A stretch of 64,000 nt of DNA from PRO6 sp035565775. Its GTDB lineage: Bacteria > Pseudomonadota > Alphaproteobacteria > Rhizobiales > Xanthobacteraceae. The stretch lies in contig DATMRW010000005.1 of assembly GCA_035565775.1 (NCBI GenBank), positions 1 through 64,000 on the forward strand, given 5' to 3'. The translations under genes and the position numbers were made by a program. Under the pieces are notes generated by a model. It saw only the letters and a list, made by a program, of their open reading frames with translations. It was not told the origin of the DNA and did no database searches. Shown one piece after another: positions 36,319 through 44,686 of the stretch. Each line of letters opens with the position of its first letter. Position 1 is the stretch's first letter.

Positions 36319-36999
36319 ATGAACAAGACCATCACCCTCTTCGCAACCGCCGCCGTCATCGCCGCCAGCGCTTTGACTTTCGCCGGTTCTGCCAGCGCCA
36401 ATGGTTGGGGCGGCGGCTACGGCGTGACCCCAGGCGCAGGCAAAATGGGCGGCGGCTATGGTGGAAAGCCCGGTATGGGCGGAAGCGGCAACTGGGGCGG
36501 AAAGCCCGGCATGGGTGGAGGCAGCAGCTGGGGCGGAAAGCCCGGCATGGGTGGGGGCAGCAGCTGGGGCGGAAAGCCCGGCATGGGCGGAGGCAGCAAC
36601 TGGGGCGGAAAGCCCGGCGGCACGTTCGTGTGCGTCAGGGCCCCCTGCAACGCACCGAGCGGCGGCAAGTGGGGCGGATACCCCAGCAAGGTCGGAGGCA
36701 AGTGGCAACATGGAACCTATGGCGGCTCGGGCGGCTACTATCCGAGCTATCCGCGCCCGACCGTAATCGTGCGGCCCGCCCCGGTCATCTATCCCGCTCC
36801 GGTCGCGTATCCCGCACCGGTCATTACCAAGACCGTGGTTGCCGCTCCCGTTGCCGCGGTCGCTGCGCCAGTGCCGGCCCCGGCCAACAGCTGCACCTGC
36901 CTGACCAAGGAATATGGGCAGGATGGAAGCGTGATCTTCAAGGACATCTGCACGAATGAAGCCGCAGCCGTTGCGCTCCAGCCCCCTGCGGCCCAGTGA
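36319..36999 (+). CDS. Secreted glycine-rich repeat protein
   Basis: The 226-residue product starts with a clear Sec signal peptide (MNKTITLFATAAVIAASALT, cleavage near ASA-NG at about 30). A Gly-rich region follows, made of four 12-residue units of the type GGKPGMGGGSSW (about 48-95). Then come a Cys-containing stretch (VCVRAPCNAPSGG), a Pro/Val/Ala-rich segment with PAPVIYPAPVAYPAP repeats, and a C-terminal CTCLTKEYGQDGSVIFKDIC with paired Cys. I do not recognise a family with a known function. The Cys pairs suggest disulfides in the periplasm or outside. The long minus-strand open frame over this gene is a low-complexity shadow. Confidence 0.75.
   Translation: MNKTITLFATAAVIAASALTFAGSASANGWGGGYGVTPGAGKMGGGYGGKPGMGGSGNWGGKPGMGGGSSWGGKPGMGGGSSWGGKPGMGGGSNWGGKPGGTFVCVRAPCNAPSGGKWGGYPSKVGGKWQHGTYGGSGGYYPSYPRPTVIVRPAPVIYPAPVAYPAPVITKTVVAAPVAAVAAPVPAPANSCTCLTKEYGQDGSVIFKDICTNEAAAVALQPPAAQ
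36460..36603 (+). repeat. Four tandem 36-bp units inside the glycine-rich gene
   Basis: Four in-frame units of 36 bases (12 codons, GGKPGM + 6) with few differences, then a partial fifth copy (GGCGGAAAGCCCGG). The near-identity at DNA level suggests recent duplication or slippage. Confidence 0.9.
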
Positions 37000-37677
37000 T
37001 TGCTGCGCGGATCGGCCCGGCCACCTCCCTTCCCGGTTTTCAGCGGGAACTTGGAGGGGCTGGGCCGACGCAATCGGCGCTTCGCCGAACGTCGGCTCCC
37101 TTTTATAGCGTGCGACCAAGACAAGATGGACTGCCCACATCGGCGCGTGGGCCAGAATTGAAAAGCGGGTCAGGGTCCAGATCGCATTCACGGGCCTTGG
37201 CGACCTCGATGCGGCGAAGCGGGAGATCGAGGCGGCATTCAATGCGACCAAGGAACGCGGGATCAACCGAGCAAGGATGCTGTCAAGCATGTAACCGATG
37301 ACAGCGCGACCGTTGGCGCGTGGAAGGCAGGCACAGATGCGTTCATTGCCAACCCGCTCGGTGAGGCCTTTATCCTGACCGCCGCCTGCGACATCGCCGG
37401 CACGCACGGCTCGTCCCACGGTCCCGTCCCGTCGGATGGCTCGACACACCGACAACGATCAATTGAACGTCATCGTGAATGGACGGATCGACGATATCAG
37501 CTACGCGGTGGTGTCCAAGAAAAGTGCCCGAAGGCGCGCTTACAGGGGCAACGCCAACAAATCGAGTAAAGCGCGCATACAGGTAACCTGCAGGATGGCA
37601 ATGTCTCAATTGTGGTGAGTTGGAGGCATGGCGAGCCGATCGATGGCAATTGCCCCGCGAGTGCCTATATAGAAGAC
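37000..37677. other. Gene-poor stretch with decayed coding-like sequence
   Basis: About 680 bases with no intact gene. A frame ending at TAA near 37293 reads like a protein tail (RVQIAFTGLGDLDAAKREIE then AAFNATKERG), but it is open for only about 60 codons and has no credible start. Another short frame near 37436-37618 (QLNVIVNGRIDDISYAVVSKK in part) is similar. They may be remnants of decayed accessory genes at the edge of the variable region; no family was identified. Confidence 0.35.
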
Positions 37678-37884
37678 ATGATGGAAAAATCGACTTCGAT
37701 GAGAACTCTGCCGCTTCGGGAGCGTCAGCGCATCGCTGCTGAGGACGGAGCAAAAGCTATCGCGGAATATAAGGCCGCAGGAATCGCAATCCGCAAGAAC
37801 ATGGCCCGCCTGCGCGCCTTGCGTCTTGCGCGAGAGGCCGAGGAAGCGGCGCCCGCACGGAGGCAGAGAAAGAAAACAATCTAG
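37678..37884 (+). CDS. Small basic helical hypothetical protein
   Basis: A 68-residue protein rich in Ala, Arg and Lys: MMEKSTSMRTLPLRERQRIA, then GAKAIAEYKAAGIAIRKNMA and a basic tail PARRQRKKTI. It resembles a small conserved protein common in Bradyrhizobium-like genomes that is sometimes annotated as a regulator; no domain is evident. An open frame extends upstream to 37612 but the ATG pair at 37678 gives the conserved-looking part. Function unknown. Confidence 0.55.
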   Translation: MMEKSTSMRTLPLRERQRIAAEDGAKAIAEYKAAGIAIRKNMARLRALRLAREAEEAAPARRQRKKTI

Positions 37885-38077
37885 ACGGAGGGAGGTCGGC
37901 GGCACTCTTCCGATCGTCTTTACGCCTATCGTGGGTGGGAATACTATTCCCGCCCATGGCTTCATGCTCTGCCTGCAGCCGATTACGCAGGCTTTCCGAG
38001 GCATTTGACTATCATTTCACAGGACACGCGGGACCGGGATCTGGTTGAGGCGATTGCGCACTGCAATGCTGAACCTT

Positions 38078-38713
38078 TTAAACCGATGGGGTTGTTTCCG
38101 CGATCTTGGCTTTGACGAAGACGTCGTAGCGCGTGCTCTTTCCCGAGATTTGATGGGACGGTTTGGGCAGCTCTGGCATCGGCTTCGCTCGGAGAGGCCA
38201 CTTCAACACCACGCGATTTCGCGCGGCTGCCAGCGCGACCTGCATGAGTTGCACGGCGTCGGGATCGGTGCCGACGATTTCGCGGATCAGCCGCATCTCT
38301 TTCTTTACCAGAGCCGTGTTCTTGCGTGGCGGGTGCATCGGATCGACCAACACCACCTGAGGGTTCAGCTGAGGCAGCAGGGTGCATGAGTCGCCATGGA
38401 TCAGCGTCATCCGGGCAACCGTTTCGCTATACCGACCTCCCTCCGCCCGGGCGCGCTCAAGCCCTTCGGCAAGGAGGTCATGCATTGTTGCCGAACGCTC
38501 GATGAGGGTTACGTGTGCGCCGAGCGATGCCAGAAGAAACGCGTCGCGGCCGAGGCCGGCAGTAGCGTCCACGATTTCCGGCGTCACGCCGCGCGAAAAC
38601 CCTGCGGCTTTCGCCAGTGCCTGCCCGCGCCCCTCGCCAGAGCGAAACCGGTGACCGGTCACGCCGCCGACGAAATCGACGATCAGGGACGATGTATCGA
38701 GGTTTTGCGCCAT
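38078..38713 (-). CDS. rsmJ: Class I SAM-dependent methyltransferase, RsmJ-like 16S rRNA m2G1516 methyltransferase
   Basis: The 211-residue product matches RsmJ (YhiQ). The SAM-binding motif is VDATAGLGRDAFLLASLGAH (about 48-67). The catalytic-type motif VVLVDPMHPPRKNTALVKKE (about 120-139) corresponds to the family DPMxPHRxxSALVKKEM block. The C-terminal RVVLKWPLRAKPMPE and STRYDVFVK also fit. RsmJ methylates N2 of G1516 in 16S rRNA in gammaproteobacteria. The family is better known from that class, so transfer is possible. It follows an RluA-like gene by 8 bases on the same strand and is probably co-transcribed with it. Confidence 0.82.
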   Translation of the reverse strand: MAQNLDTSSLIVDFVGGVTGHRFRSGEGRGQALAKAAGFSRGVTPEIVDATAGLGRDAFLLASLGAHVTLIERSATMHDLLAEGLERARAEGGRYSETVARMTLIHGDSCTLLPQLNPQVVLVDPMHPPRKNTALVKKEMRLIREIVGTDPDAVQLMQVALAAARNRVVLKWPLRAKPMPELPKPSHQISGKSTRYDVFVKAKIAETTPSV

Positions 38714-38721
38714 CGTCGCAC

Positions 38722-39390
38722 TCAGAACGGCACAGGGGCGGTGAAGGTGACATCCGAGCCACTGGGATGACGAAAGCCCAGTTCCTCGGCGTGAAGGAGC
38801 AGGCGGCTGGCTGCGGTCAAAGCAGCTCCATCCGCATAAAACTCGTCGCCGAGGATCACGTATCCCAATGCCTTCATGTGCACGCGCAGTTGGTGTGTGC
38901 GTCCGGTCAACGGGAAAAGGCGCAGGCGCGTGCTGTTCTCGCCGTATCCCAGAACGCGCCAGCGCGTCTGCGCGGGCTTTCCGCGCTCATGGTCGACACG
39001 ATGACGCGGTTTGTTGTCGGGATCGATAGCCAAAGGCAGGTCGACCAATCCTTCCTGATCCTGAACATGGCCCCAGACCTCGGCCACATAGGATTTCATG
39101 GTGGTGCGCGCCTCAAACTGTGCCGCCACCGCGGCATGAGCCTTGCGGTTGAGCGACATCAGCACCAGGCCGGACGTGTCCTTGTCCAGTCGATGAATGA
39201 TCAGGGCTTGGGGAAATTTTTCCTGAACCCGCGTCGCCAGGCTGTCCGCGAGCGCAGGGTGGCGTCCGGGCACGGAAAGAAGACCGCTCGGCTTGTCGAG
39301 CACCAGAAGGTCTGCGTCGCGATGGAGGATCGAGACGTACGGTTGCAGCGGCGGATTATAGATCGGAACAGCATCTGATAACGAATTCAT
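38722..39390 (-). CDS. RluA family pseudouridine synthase
   Basis: A 222-residue enzyme that converts uridine to pseudouridine in rRNA or tRNA. The catalytic Asp is in ALIIHRLDKDTSGLVLMS (about 68-85). The N-terminal LLVLDKPSGLLSVPGR and the C-terminal RLRLFPLTGRTHQLRVHMKA and HPILGD-like (YVILGDEFY) blocks are all present. The length and lack of an S4 domain resemble E. coli RluA, which acts on 23S U746 and tRNA U32, but the target here is inferred. An upstream ATG (MVYGA) five codons earlier is possible. It probably forms an operon with rsmJ. Confidence 0.88.
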   Translation of the reverse strand: MNSLSDAVPIYNPPLQPYVSILHRDADLLVLDKPSGLLSVPGRHPALADSLATRVQEKFPQALIIHRLDKDTSGLVLMSLNRKAHAAVAAQFEARTTMKSYVAEVWGHVQDQEGLVDLPLAIDPDNKPRHRVDHERGKPAQTRWRVLGYGENSTRLRLFPLTGRTHQLRVHMKALGYVILGDEFYADGAALTAASRLLLHAEELGFRHPSGSDVTFTAPVPF

Positions 39391-39968
39391 GGCGCCATAT
39401 ACCATGATTTAAGCCACGCGGAGAACGGCAGCGGCCGGCCGACGGCCTGTATCTGCAGTGGAGAGAGAAGCCATGACTGAGAAGCCGGGCGACGCAGCTT
39501 CTCGCTGAGCGCGACCGGAACCAGTCCGCTTACGGCCCCTGTTTAGACGTTCAGTTCGTCGCTACCGAACGTCCGCAAGTGGCGGAAAACGACGTTGCCC
39601 ACAACTTGCCGCGACGAGAAAGGCGCTTTATACGCCGGCGTTGCGCAGCCATTCACGATCGCCGCCTCGGCGCCGCTGCTATGGGGGCTTTTCAAACGCG
39701 GCCCCTGCCAACGTCCGGATTGCACCCAGGTCCGCAGCGACTTCATGATGGAGCGGAGTTAAGCCACACGGCCTCTCGCCGAGCGCGCCGTAAACCAAAA
39801 TGCGCGTCAGACAGTGAGCCGCAAGCATCACCAGCATCATCAGCGCGGGCCCAGCACTCATATCGGTGCGGAGTGCGAAGATGCCGTGGCCGAGGCCCGG
39901 CACGCCCCCCGAGATGATATCGGACCAGGCCACCACCGACATGAAGCTGCTGAGGTCGATATCTTGCG
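39391..39968. other. Gene-poor stretch at the left edge of the recombination scar
   Basis: About 580 bases with no intact recognisable gene. A minus-strand open frame at 39679-39942 (starting MSVVAWSDIISGGVPGLGHG) has a hydrophobic centre but no family assignment and no obvious ribosome-binding site. Given the phage-like fragment immediately to the right, decayed prophage sequence is the simplest reading. Confidence 0.4.
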
Positions 39969-40331
39969 ATGAAGTCGTACTACGAGGACCGCACGAAGGT
40001 GCAGGAAGGCATGGCGCGGGTCCGCCGTGCGCTTAACAACGAAGATCCGATCAAGGATACCGATGCACGTCGCACGATCGAGGACGGCTATCAGCGGTTC
40101 GACATCCGGCCCGGGAAGCGCAAGGGAACGATTGCCTCGGACGCCGAAGCGACCTTCCGAGAGGCCACTAAGGAGCTGTCGGACCTACGGGGCCAGGAGG
40201 CCCAGGTGCGCGCCGATCCGAAGATGGGTCAGAAGGAAAAGGCGGACCTGATCGAGATCATCCGCGACAACATGCGGCAGGTCCAGAACGAGGCTCGGAA
40301 AGCCTTTCGGGAGATGCGTCCGTCCCCGTGA
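39969..40331 (+). pseudogene. C-terminal remnant of a large phage protein (LPD38-like)
   Basis: A 120-codon open frame that looks like a protein tail rather than a whole gene: a charged helical stretch (EATFREATKELSDLRGQEAQ), then DPKMGQKEKADLIEIIRDNM and VQNEARKAFREMRP. The arrangement of a helix, a short Asp/Gly turn, EKxDxIexirdnM and a second helix resembles the C-terminus of large phage proteins carrying the LPD38 polyvalent domain. No N-terminal part of such a protein exists upstream in any frame. It lies about 100 bases from a tRNA-Pro fragment, which fits a prophage remnant at an attachment site. The family assignment is tentative. Confidence 0.5.
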
Positions 40332-40427
40332 ACAGACCGCGAAACCCGATTGCTAACAGGATTCCTTACGAATTCCTTACAGGGCTTTCGCGGCCCACAT
40401 ATTTCCGAGGCATTTCAAGGGTTTAGA

Positions 40428-40473
40428 TGGTCGGAGCGGCGGGATTTGAACCCACGACCCCTAGTCCCCCAGA
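40428..40473 (-). repeat. 3' part of tRNA-Pro(GGG), probable attachment-site scar
   Basis: On the minus strand the sequence ends GGTTCAAATCC-CGCCGCTCCGACCA, an intact T-arm, acceptor 3' strand and CCA. Upstream it still has CTGGGGG-ACTA, fitting a Pro anticodon loop with GGG. The 5' half (acceptor CGGAGCG, D-arm) is missing: upstream bases cannot pair. Integrative elements often use such tRNA 3' ends as attachment cores, so this is probably an att copy left by an element. Confidence 0.8.
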
Positions 40474-40648
40474 CTATCTCAAGCCATTGATTTTATTGGA
40501 CCAAGTTACGTTTCTTCAACCTCAAAGCGGGTTGATGTTGTGCCCGTTAGAACGCGCGCTCCAGCTCCAAAAGATCAGGGCCGCTCAATCGGCGGCTCCA
40601 TCATCATCATCATCATCGGAAAGAACTGCCTGTTGAGCCTTCAAGAGC

Positions 40649-40717
40649 TTAATAAGCTTCCCCAATCTGACGCAGCAGCACCACGATCTGCTCCGCATTG
40701 ACCCTCTTCTTCGGCAT
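40649..40717 (-). pseudogene. Truncated IS3-family transposase OrfA
   Basis: A 22-codon frame reads MPKKRVNAEQIVVLLRQIGE and then AY before a stop. This is the conserved N-terminus of IS3-type OrfA proteins (MPKKRxxxEQIVxLLRQIE). The helix-turn-helix continuation and OrfB are absent, so only a fragment remains. It lies 180 bases from the tRNA-Pro fragment. No terminal inverted repeat was found. Confidence 0.7.
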
Positions 40718-40774
40718 CACCAAAGCTCCTTTCCAAGCTCTGTTTCTCACAATGCTTGGTCCTAGAAACCCAGG

Positions 40775-41566
40775 TCAGGTCAGATCCATAAGCCGCCCTT
40801 CAGCCCTTGCCTCCAGCTTTTGGCATGCGTCTAGTATTTTCTCGAGACCAATCCCATTTGCTTTTATCCGCCTTGGTGGCGAGAGGTTCTCTATTTTTTT
40901 TAGTAGTTCTGGAATTCCAGAACTAACCGCTCGAAACTTTTGAACCGCATCTCGCTCAAACACCTCGGCATTTTCGAGCTCGCATTTAAGCACCACGATA
41001 TCTAAATGCATTTGATGGACGGCAGCATAATCCTCCTTTTTGAGCGCCTCAAATCTGGCGAAACCGTGATAAGCCGTCGGCCAATCAGCGCGCATCCGCG
41101 CCCCGATCGTTCCCGCACCTGCACGCCTAACATTATTCAAGTAAACAGCCAGCATCTCGTCGAACTCGGCATCCGCTTGCTGCTGCTCGCGCAGCTCCTC
41201 CTGCCGCTTTAGAATAGCGGTTTGTGTGCCGATATACTTGGTGGCCGCCCTACTCTCCATGGCCTGTTTTTCCAGAACATCGCGTGTAGCCCGGAGCTCT
41301 TCTCGCTGAAGCGCCAACTCTCGAGACTGAAGAAAGACTGCCGCGGCAAGCCAAACAAAAGCTAGCGGCGCAAACGCTCCCGCCAAAAAATCGCCGATGC
41401 TATTAATGGGGGTTTGAGCGACTTTGTTTAGCGCACCACAATACCAGTCCGATACACATGTCGGCCTGATCAATACTAGAGCAACCAGTGCCCCGAGATA
41501 TAACGCCGAGATTGCCGCCAGTGTCCAAATCAGACTGTTTCTTGACTTCTCACCGCATTCAGACAT
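40775..41566 (-). CDS. Membrane-anchored coiled-coil protein of unknown function
   Basis: A 263-residue protein with two N-terminal membrane helices (LIWTLAAISALYLGALVALV at about 12-31 and FLAGAFAPLAFVWLAAAVFL at about 60-79). A coiled coil follows directly (QSRELALQREELRATRDVLE, about 80-130), then a mixed helical domain to the end. Similar two-helix plus QREEL-coil proteins are widespread in alphaproteobacterial accessory regions without known function. The ATG at MSECGEKS was preferred over a longer frame with an atypical N-terminus. The gene appears AT-richer than the core chromosome and lies next to the tRNA-Pro/IS3 scar. Confidence 0.7.
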   Translation of the reverse strand: MSECGEKSRNSLIWTLAAISALYLGALVALVLIRPTCVSDWYCGALNKVAQTPINSIGDFLAGAFAPLAFVWLAAAVFLQSRELALQREELRATRDVLEKQAMESRAATKYIGTQTAILKRQEELREQQQADAEFDEMLAVYLNNVRRAGAGTIGARMRADWPTAYHGFARFEALKKEDYAAVHQMHLDIVVLKCELENAEVFERDAVQKFRAVSSGIPELLKKIENLSPPRRIKANGIGLEKILDACQKLEARAEGRLMDLT

Positions 41567-41858
41567 ACCAGCCCCGCCGCTTGTTGTATGCGATTTAGGT
41601 CCCTCGATTAGAACGGTCAAGGCATGCCCAGGCCAACACAGACCAGGCACTGGCGAGTGACGGCAACGGAATACAGTTTCGACCATTTATTTGCGCAGCC
41701 CTTCTTTGAAGGATCATAGATCACAGAAGGCACTCCTGCGTGCTGCTTGCGACGAATCCGGCGACGATGTTTAGATGAGCTGTGTTGCCCCGTTAGCCAG
41801 GATCAGAGATAGTGGCTCGAACTACTTTATAGTCCAAGGATGCCTCCAATTGTCGGAA

Positions 41859-42704
41859 ATGCCGGGCGACCCAAAGACACATCACTTTATCCCTGAATTC
41901 TATAGCAAACAGTGGGCCCACAACGGCACCATATACTCCGTTCGAAATGTGCGGGAACGACTATATTGGAGATATTACGCGCCAGAATCTATAGGCGCCC
42001 AACTCTATCTCTATGGGTATGACGCTGAATTCAAACTCCGCAGGCGCTCGCAAGTTGAGATCGATTTCTTCGTTTCCCTCGATACAAGAGCGTCGCAAGT
42101 GCTTCCCAAGTTTTTTGAAAGACAGGCTCTGTCTCCGACTGATCGCAGGAACTGGGCAGAGTTTCTTTTATCAATGCGCCTACGAACTCCAGAAGAAATC
42201 GCGAAAATAAAAGAAACAGGTAGGCTAGTACTCCGAAAGTCCTCCGACGAACTTCAGAGTAGATATCAAGAGATCAGAGAGGACTGGCAACCTGAAAGCC
42301 TGTACGATACGGCTGTCGGGAATATACCTGGCCTATCATCTAGCTACGGGCTAACTGTTCTCCCCTCAATCATTTCGAACAGTCGCTTTGTGCAAAGTAT
42401 CCTATCGTGGGATTGGCAAATCATCCGCTTCGAGCGGATCCGGATTCTGTTTTCAGATCGTCCCTACATTTCTACTGCCGGCCTAGCGGATCCAAAATGC
42501 ATGATCATCCTCCCTCTGTCACCAACTTCAATCTTTCTCGCATCTCCTACCGGCTCATGGCTCCCAATCCCCCCTGACAAACATCACAAATTCGGCCAAC
42601 AAATAAACCGAATGGTGATTCGGAACGCAAAACAATTTGCCTATAGCCAATTCAAATATGACGCACCCGCCAGCTTCTTCATGAAATATCTGGCACGAAG
42701 TTGA
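41859..42704 (+). CDS. DUF4238 domain protein
   Basis: The 281-residue product starts MPGDPKTHHFIPEFYSKQW, the diagnostic DUF4238 N-terminus with its HHFIPxFY motif. The rest follows the family: a region after about 80 with LSMRLRTPEEI, and a C-terminal stretch with FSDRPYISTAGLADPKCMII and LPLSP. DUF4238 proteins are of unknown biochemical role and are often found in islands. The start was chosen because the DUF begins there; 28 more codons are open upstream but show no motif. It has clearly lower GC than its chromosomal neighbours. Confidence 0.85.
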   Translation: MPGDPKTHHFIPEFYSKQWAHNGTIYSVRNVRERLYWRYYAPESIGAQLYLYGYDAEFKLRRRSQVEIDFFVSLDTRASQVLPKFFERQALSPTDRRNWAEFLLSMRLRTPEEIAKIKETGRLVLRKSSDELQSRYQEIREDWQPESLYDTAVGNIPGLSSSYGLTVLPSIISNSRFVQSILSWDWQIIRFERIRILFSDRPYISTAGLADPKCMIILPLSPTSIFLASPTGSWLPIPPDKHHKFGQQINRMVIRNAKQFAYSQFKYDAPASFFMKYLARS

Positions 42705-42763
42705 GGAAGGATCAGCGAGCCTAAAAAGGCGCCACGCCCTTAACTCACCGCAACGAGGAGGCC

Positions 42764-43060
42764 ATGGACCCGTTAGAAGCACATATTAACGAAAGCATCT
42801 CGGTCTCCCAACGTCACGGCTATCATCCAACCGAATTCATCCGGATGTGCAATCAATACCGGAGCTTACCAGACGTGATCACAAGGCTAGTCACCTCAGG
42901 AGATATCCAGTCCGGTTTCAAGAGATTGGAAAAACTCGGTCTGCTGGACTGGTCGATCGAGACCGCTGTCCTAAAATTTCCGAATTACTTTTCGGCGGAA
43001 ACGCAAGCATGTGCAAGATTTCGGCTAGAGGAAGCGGCTAGGAGCGGCAAGCGACCGTGA
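42764..43060 (+). CDS. Small conserved hypothetical protein
   Basis: A 98-residue protein with an N-terminal helix (EAHINESISVSQRHGYHPTE), the segment DVITRLVTSGDIQSGFKRLE and the pattern LGLLDWSIETAVLKFPNYFS then AETQACARFRLEEA. The block GFxRLxxLGxLDxSxExxVL...LFxxxExxxAxxRL recurs in a widespread small domain of unknown function, found alone or at protein C-termini. The gene follows DUF4238 by 60 bases on the same strand and may be co-transcribed with it. Confidence 0.7.
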   Translation: MDPLEAHINESISVSQRHGYHPTEFIRMCNQYRSLPDVITRLVTSGDIQSGFKRLEKLGLLDWSIETAVLKFPNYFSAETQACARFRLEEAARSGKRP

Positions 43061-43118
43061 CAAGTCAATCCCTATGGCCATAGGTTACGTAGCCGGGTCG
43101 TGAGTTGTGGCTCATAAG

Positions 43119-43424
43119 ATGGCGTCAAGAATCGCCACGATCGTTTCATTGGCGATCGCATTCCTCTCCCTGGCATTGTCTGTCGTCCTTGCTGTCGTCG
43201 CGATCAATGGCGCACGTGATCCTGCGGCGCAGGGCGATCTTGGCTTCTTCATGGTCTTAGTGGTTGTGACCCCCGGAACCCCGGTCACGCTCACGCTCTC
43301 AGGGCTGCTCAGATTGCTTATGCGTGATCGAACGTACCTCAAACTATTCCTGGTACTTTGCGCGCTGACGATCGCTGTACTGTGTTGGGATTGGCTGTGG
43401 CTGCGCTTAGTATGGAAGGCGTGA
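43119..43424 (+). CDS. Small three-helix membrane protein
   Basis: The 101-residue product has three hydrophobic segments (about 5-30, 45-70 and 80-97), starting with SRIATIVSLAIAFLSLALSV and ending in CWDWLWLRLVWKA. A GTG four codons upstream is an alternative start. No family recognised. It lies between the small conserved gene and the trypsin-like protease gene, all rightward, and may belong to the same accessory group. Confidence 0.55.
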   Translation: MASRIATIVSLAIAFLSLALSVVLAVVAINGARDPAAQGDLGFFMVLVVVTPGTPVTLTLSGLLRLLMRDRTYLKLFLVLCALTIAVLCWDWLWLRLVWKA

Positions 43425-43469
43425 CTCAATGCGAGATACAATAGGGTCCGGCTGGGCTGACGCGGAATG

Positions 43470-43555
43470 TCTGCTAGTGACCCAAAGCAGTCTCCTCCGT
43501 GGCTACTTGCGACATCTGAGAAGCCGGACACATACTGTGGAATGTCGAAGAGTAA
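43470..43555. repeat. Fragment of a dispersed Bradyrhizobium-type repeat
   Basis: The stretch beginning GAATGTCTGCTAGTGACCCA resembles a dispersed intergenic repeat of Bradyrhizobium-like genomes. That repeat gives spurious peptides of the GGDCFGSxAD type, as its minus strand does here. A second GGAATGTC lies at the right end. Recognition is from memory of the motif and needs a genome comparison. Confidence 0.4.
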
Positions 43556-43569
43556 CGTGACGCATTGAG

Positions 43570-44463
43570 ATGTTTACGCGCCCAGCTTCACTCGCGGTGA
43601 CCCGCATAGAAATGTTCTTCCACGATGTCCTTTTGGGTCACGCGACTGGATTCTTGTATTCGTTCGGGCAAACGTTAGGTCTGGTGTCAAATTGGCACGT
43701 ATTCTCTGGCAGACATCCAGAGACTGGCGAGCCAACGCATTTCACCGGATACACGCCGAATCGAGTCGAATTTCACATCAGTGTAGCCACCTACAAGCAA
43801 GGAGGCGTTTCGATCCACTTCCGCCCCATGGCTCTACCAATAGTGAGCGACGGCCGACCGCTATGGTGGCAACATCAGGGCTATTCACACGCGAGCGGTC
43901 AACCGCGTCATGTGGACATAGGGGTGCTTCCGCTCTCGGACGTCATCGATGATTTCGCTGAGATCAAAGAATCGATCCAGAGTTTCGATGCACAGGTCCT
44001 TGTCAGAACGGCGGAGAACCCAGAAGATTGGACAATTGAGCCGGGAACCGTGCGTGTCGGATCCGAAGTATTCATTCTGGGGTATCCGCTTGGCTTGGCC
44101 AGTCAGGGCGTTGTGCCCATCTGGAAGCGCGGATCATTGGCTTCTGAACCTCTAATCAAAATTGAGGGCGATATTCCCATCATTTTCGTGGATGCTCTCA
44201 CCCGTCACGGAATGTCAGGTTCGCCAGTGCTGTACCTTGGACCCGAAGTCATCGATCACACAGGAATGCCGTTTGGGCCACCGAGGCAGCCTCACGAGCA
44301 GCCTTGGCTGATAGGTGTATATGCCGGGCGGAGAGTTGCATCAGAAGACGAACTCCAGATGGCCTTGGGCCGAGTTTGGAAAAGGGATCTTCTCGACGAG
44401 ATCTTTTTTCACAGGGTGCCGGGCGGTTCCTCCCCGGTGCTGTCCGGCCAAGGTTCTCCCTGA
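43570..44463 (+). CDS. Trypsin-like serine peptidase
   Basis: A 297-residue protein with the chymotrypsin-fold triad: His43 in GLVSNWHVFSG, Asp116 in RHVDIGVLPL and Ser216 in TRHGMSGSPVLY. The oxyanion-hole pattern GxSGSP is intact. EVFILGYPLGLASQGVVPIW (about 166-185) is like HtrA-type and stress-related bacterial proteases. There is no signal peptide or PDZ domain, so a cytoplasmic protease is expected. It lies alone in an accessory region between a small membrane protein and an unknown gene. Cytoplasmic trypsin-like proteases are parts of several defence systems, but no effector partner is identifiable here. Confidence 0.82.
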   Translation: MFTRPASLAVTRIEMFFHDVLLGHATGFLYSFGQTLGLVSNWHVFSGRHPETGEPTHFTGYTPNRVEFHISVATYKQGGVSIHFRPMALPIVSDGRPLWWQHQGYSHASGQPRHVDIGVLPLSDVIDDFAEIKESIQSFDAQVLVRTAENPEDWTIEPGTVRVGSEVFILGYPLGLASQGVVPIWKRGSLASEPLIKIEGDIPIIFVDALTRHGMSGSPVLYLGPEVIDHTGMPFGPPRQPHEQPWLIGVYAGRRVASEDELQMALGRVWKRDLLDEIFFHRVPGGSSPVLSGQGSP

Positions 44464-44686
44464 GAGAGCCGTGTCCGGTTGGTGCCCAACATTGCCGTGA
44501 CTGGGAGACCCGCCGGTAAGCGTGCGTAAAGCCGGTGCGGCAAAAGACGTCACCGGCAATCTATAACTCCGCGTCGAATCCGCCAACCAAGAACGTATCC
44601 ATTCACTCGACAGCGGACACCGCTATATATTCGCGCTGATAGTCATGCGGATATAAGCTACAGCTTGGTCATAACGGGGGCGCTAA

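Noticed and set aside
36460..36603. Regular 36-base repeats suggestive of a CRISPR array
   Set aside because: Units are directly adjacent with no spacers and lie in frame inside a glycine-rich gene. No cas genes are present.
40428..40473. A complete tRNA-Pro gene
   Set aside because: Only the 3' part is present; no 5' acceptor strand or D-arm can be formed upstream on the minus strand.
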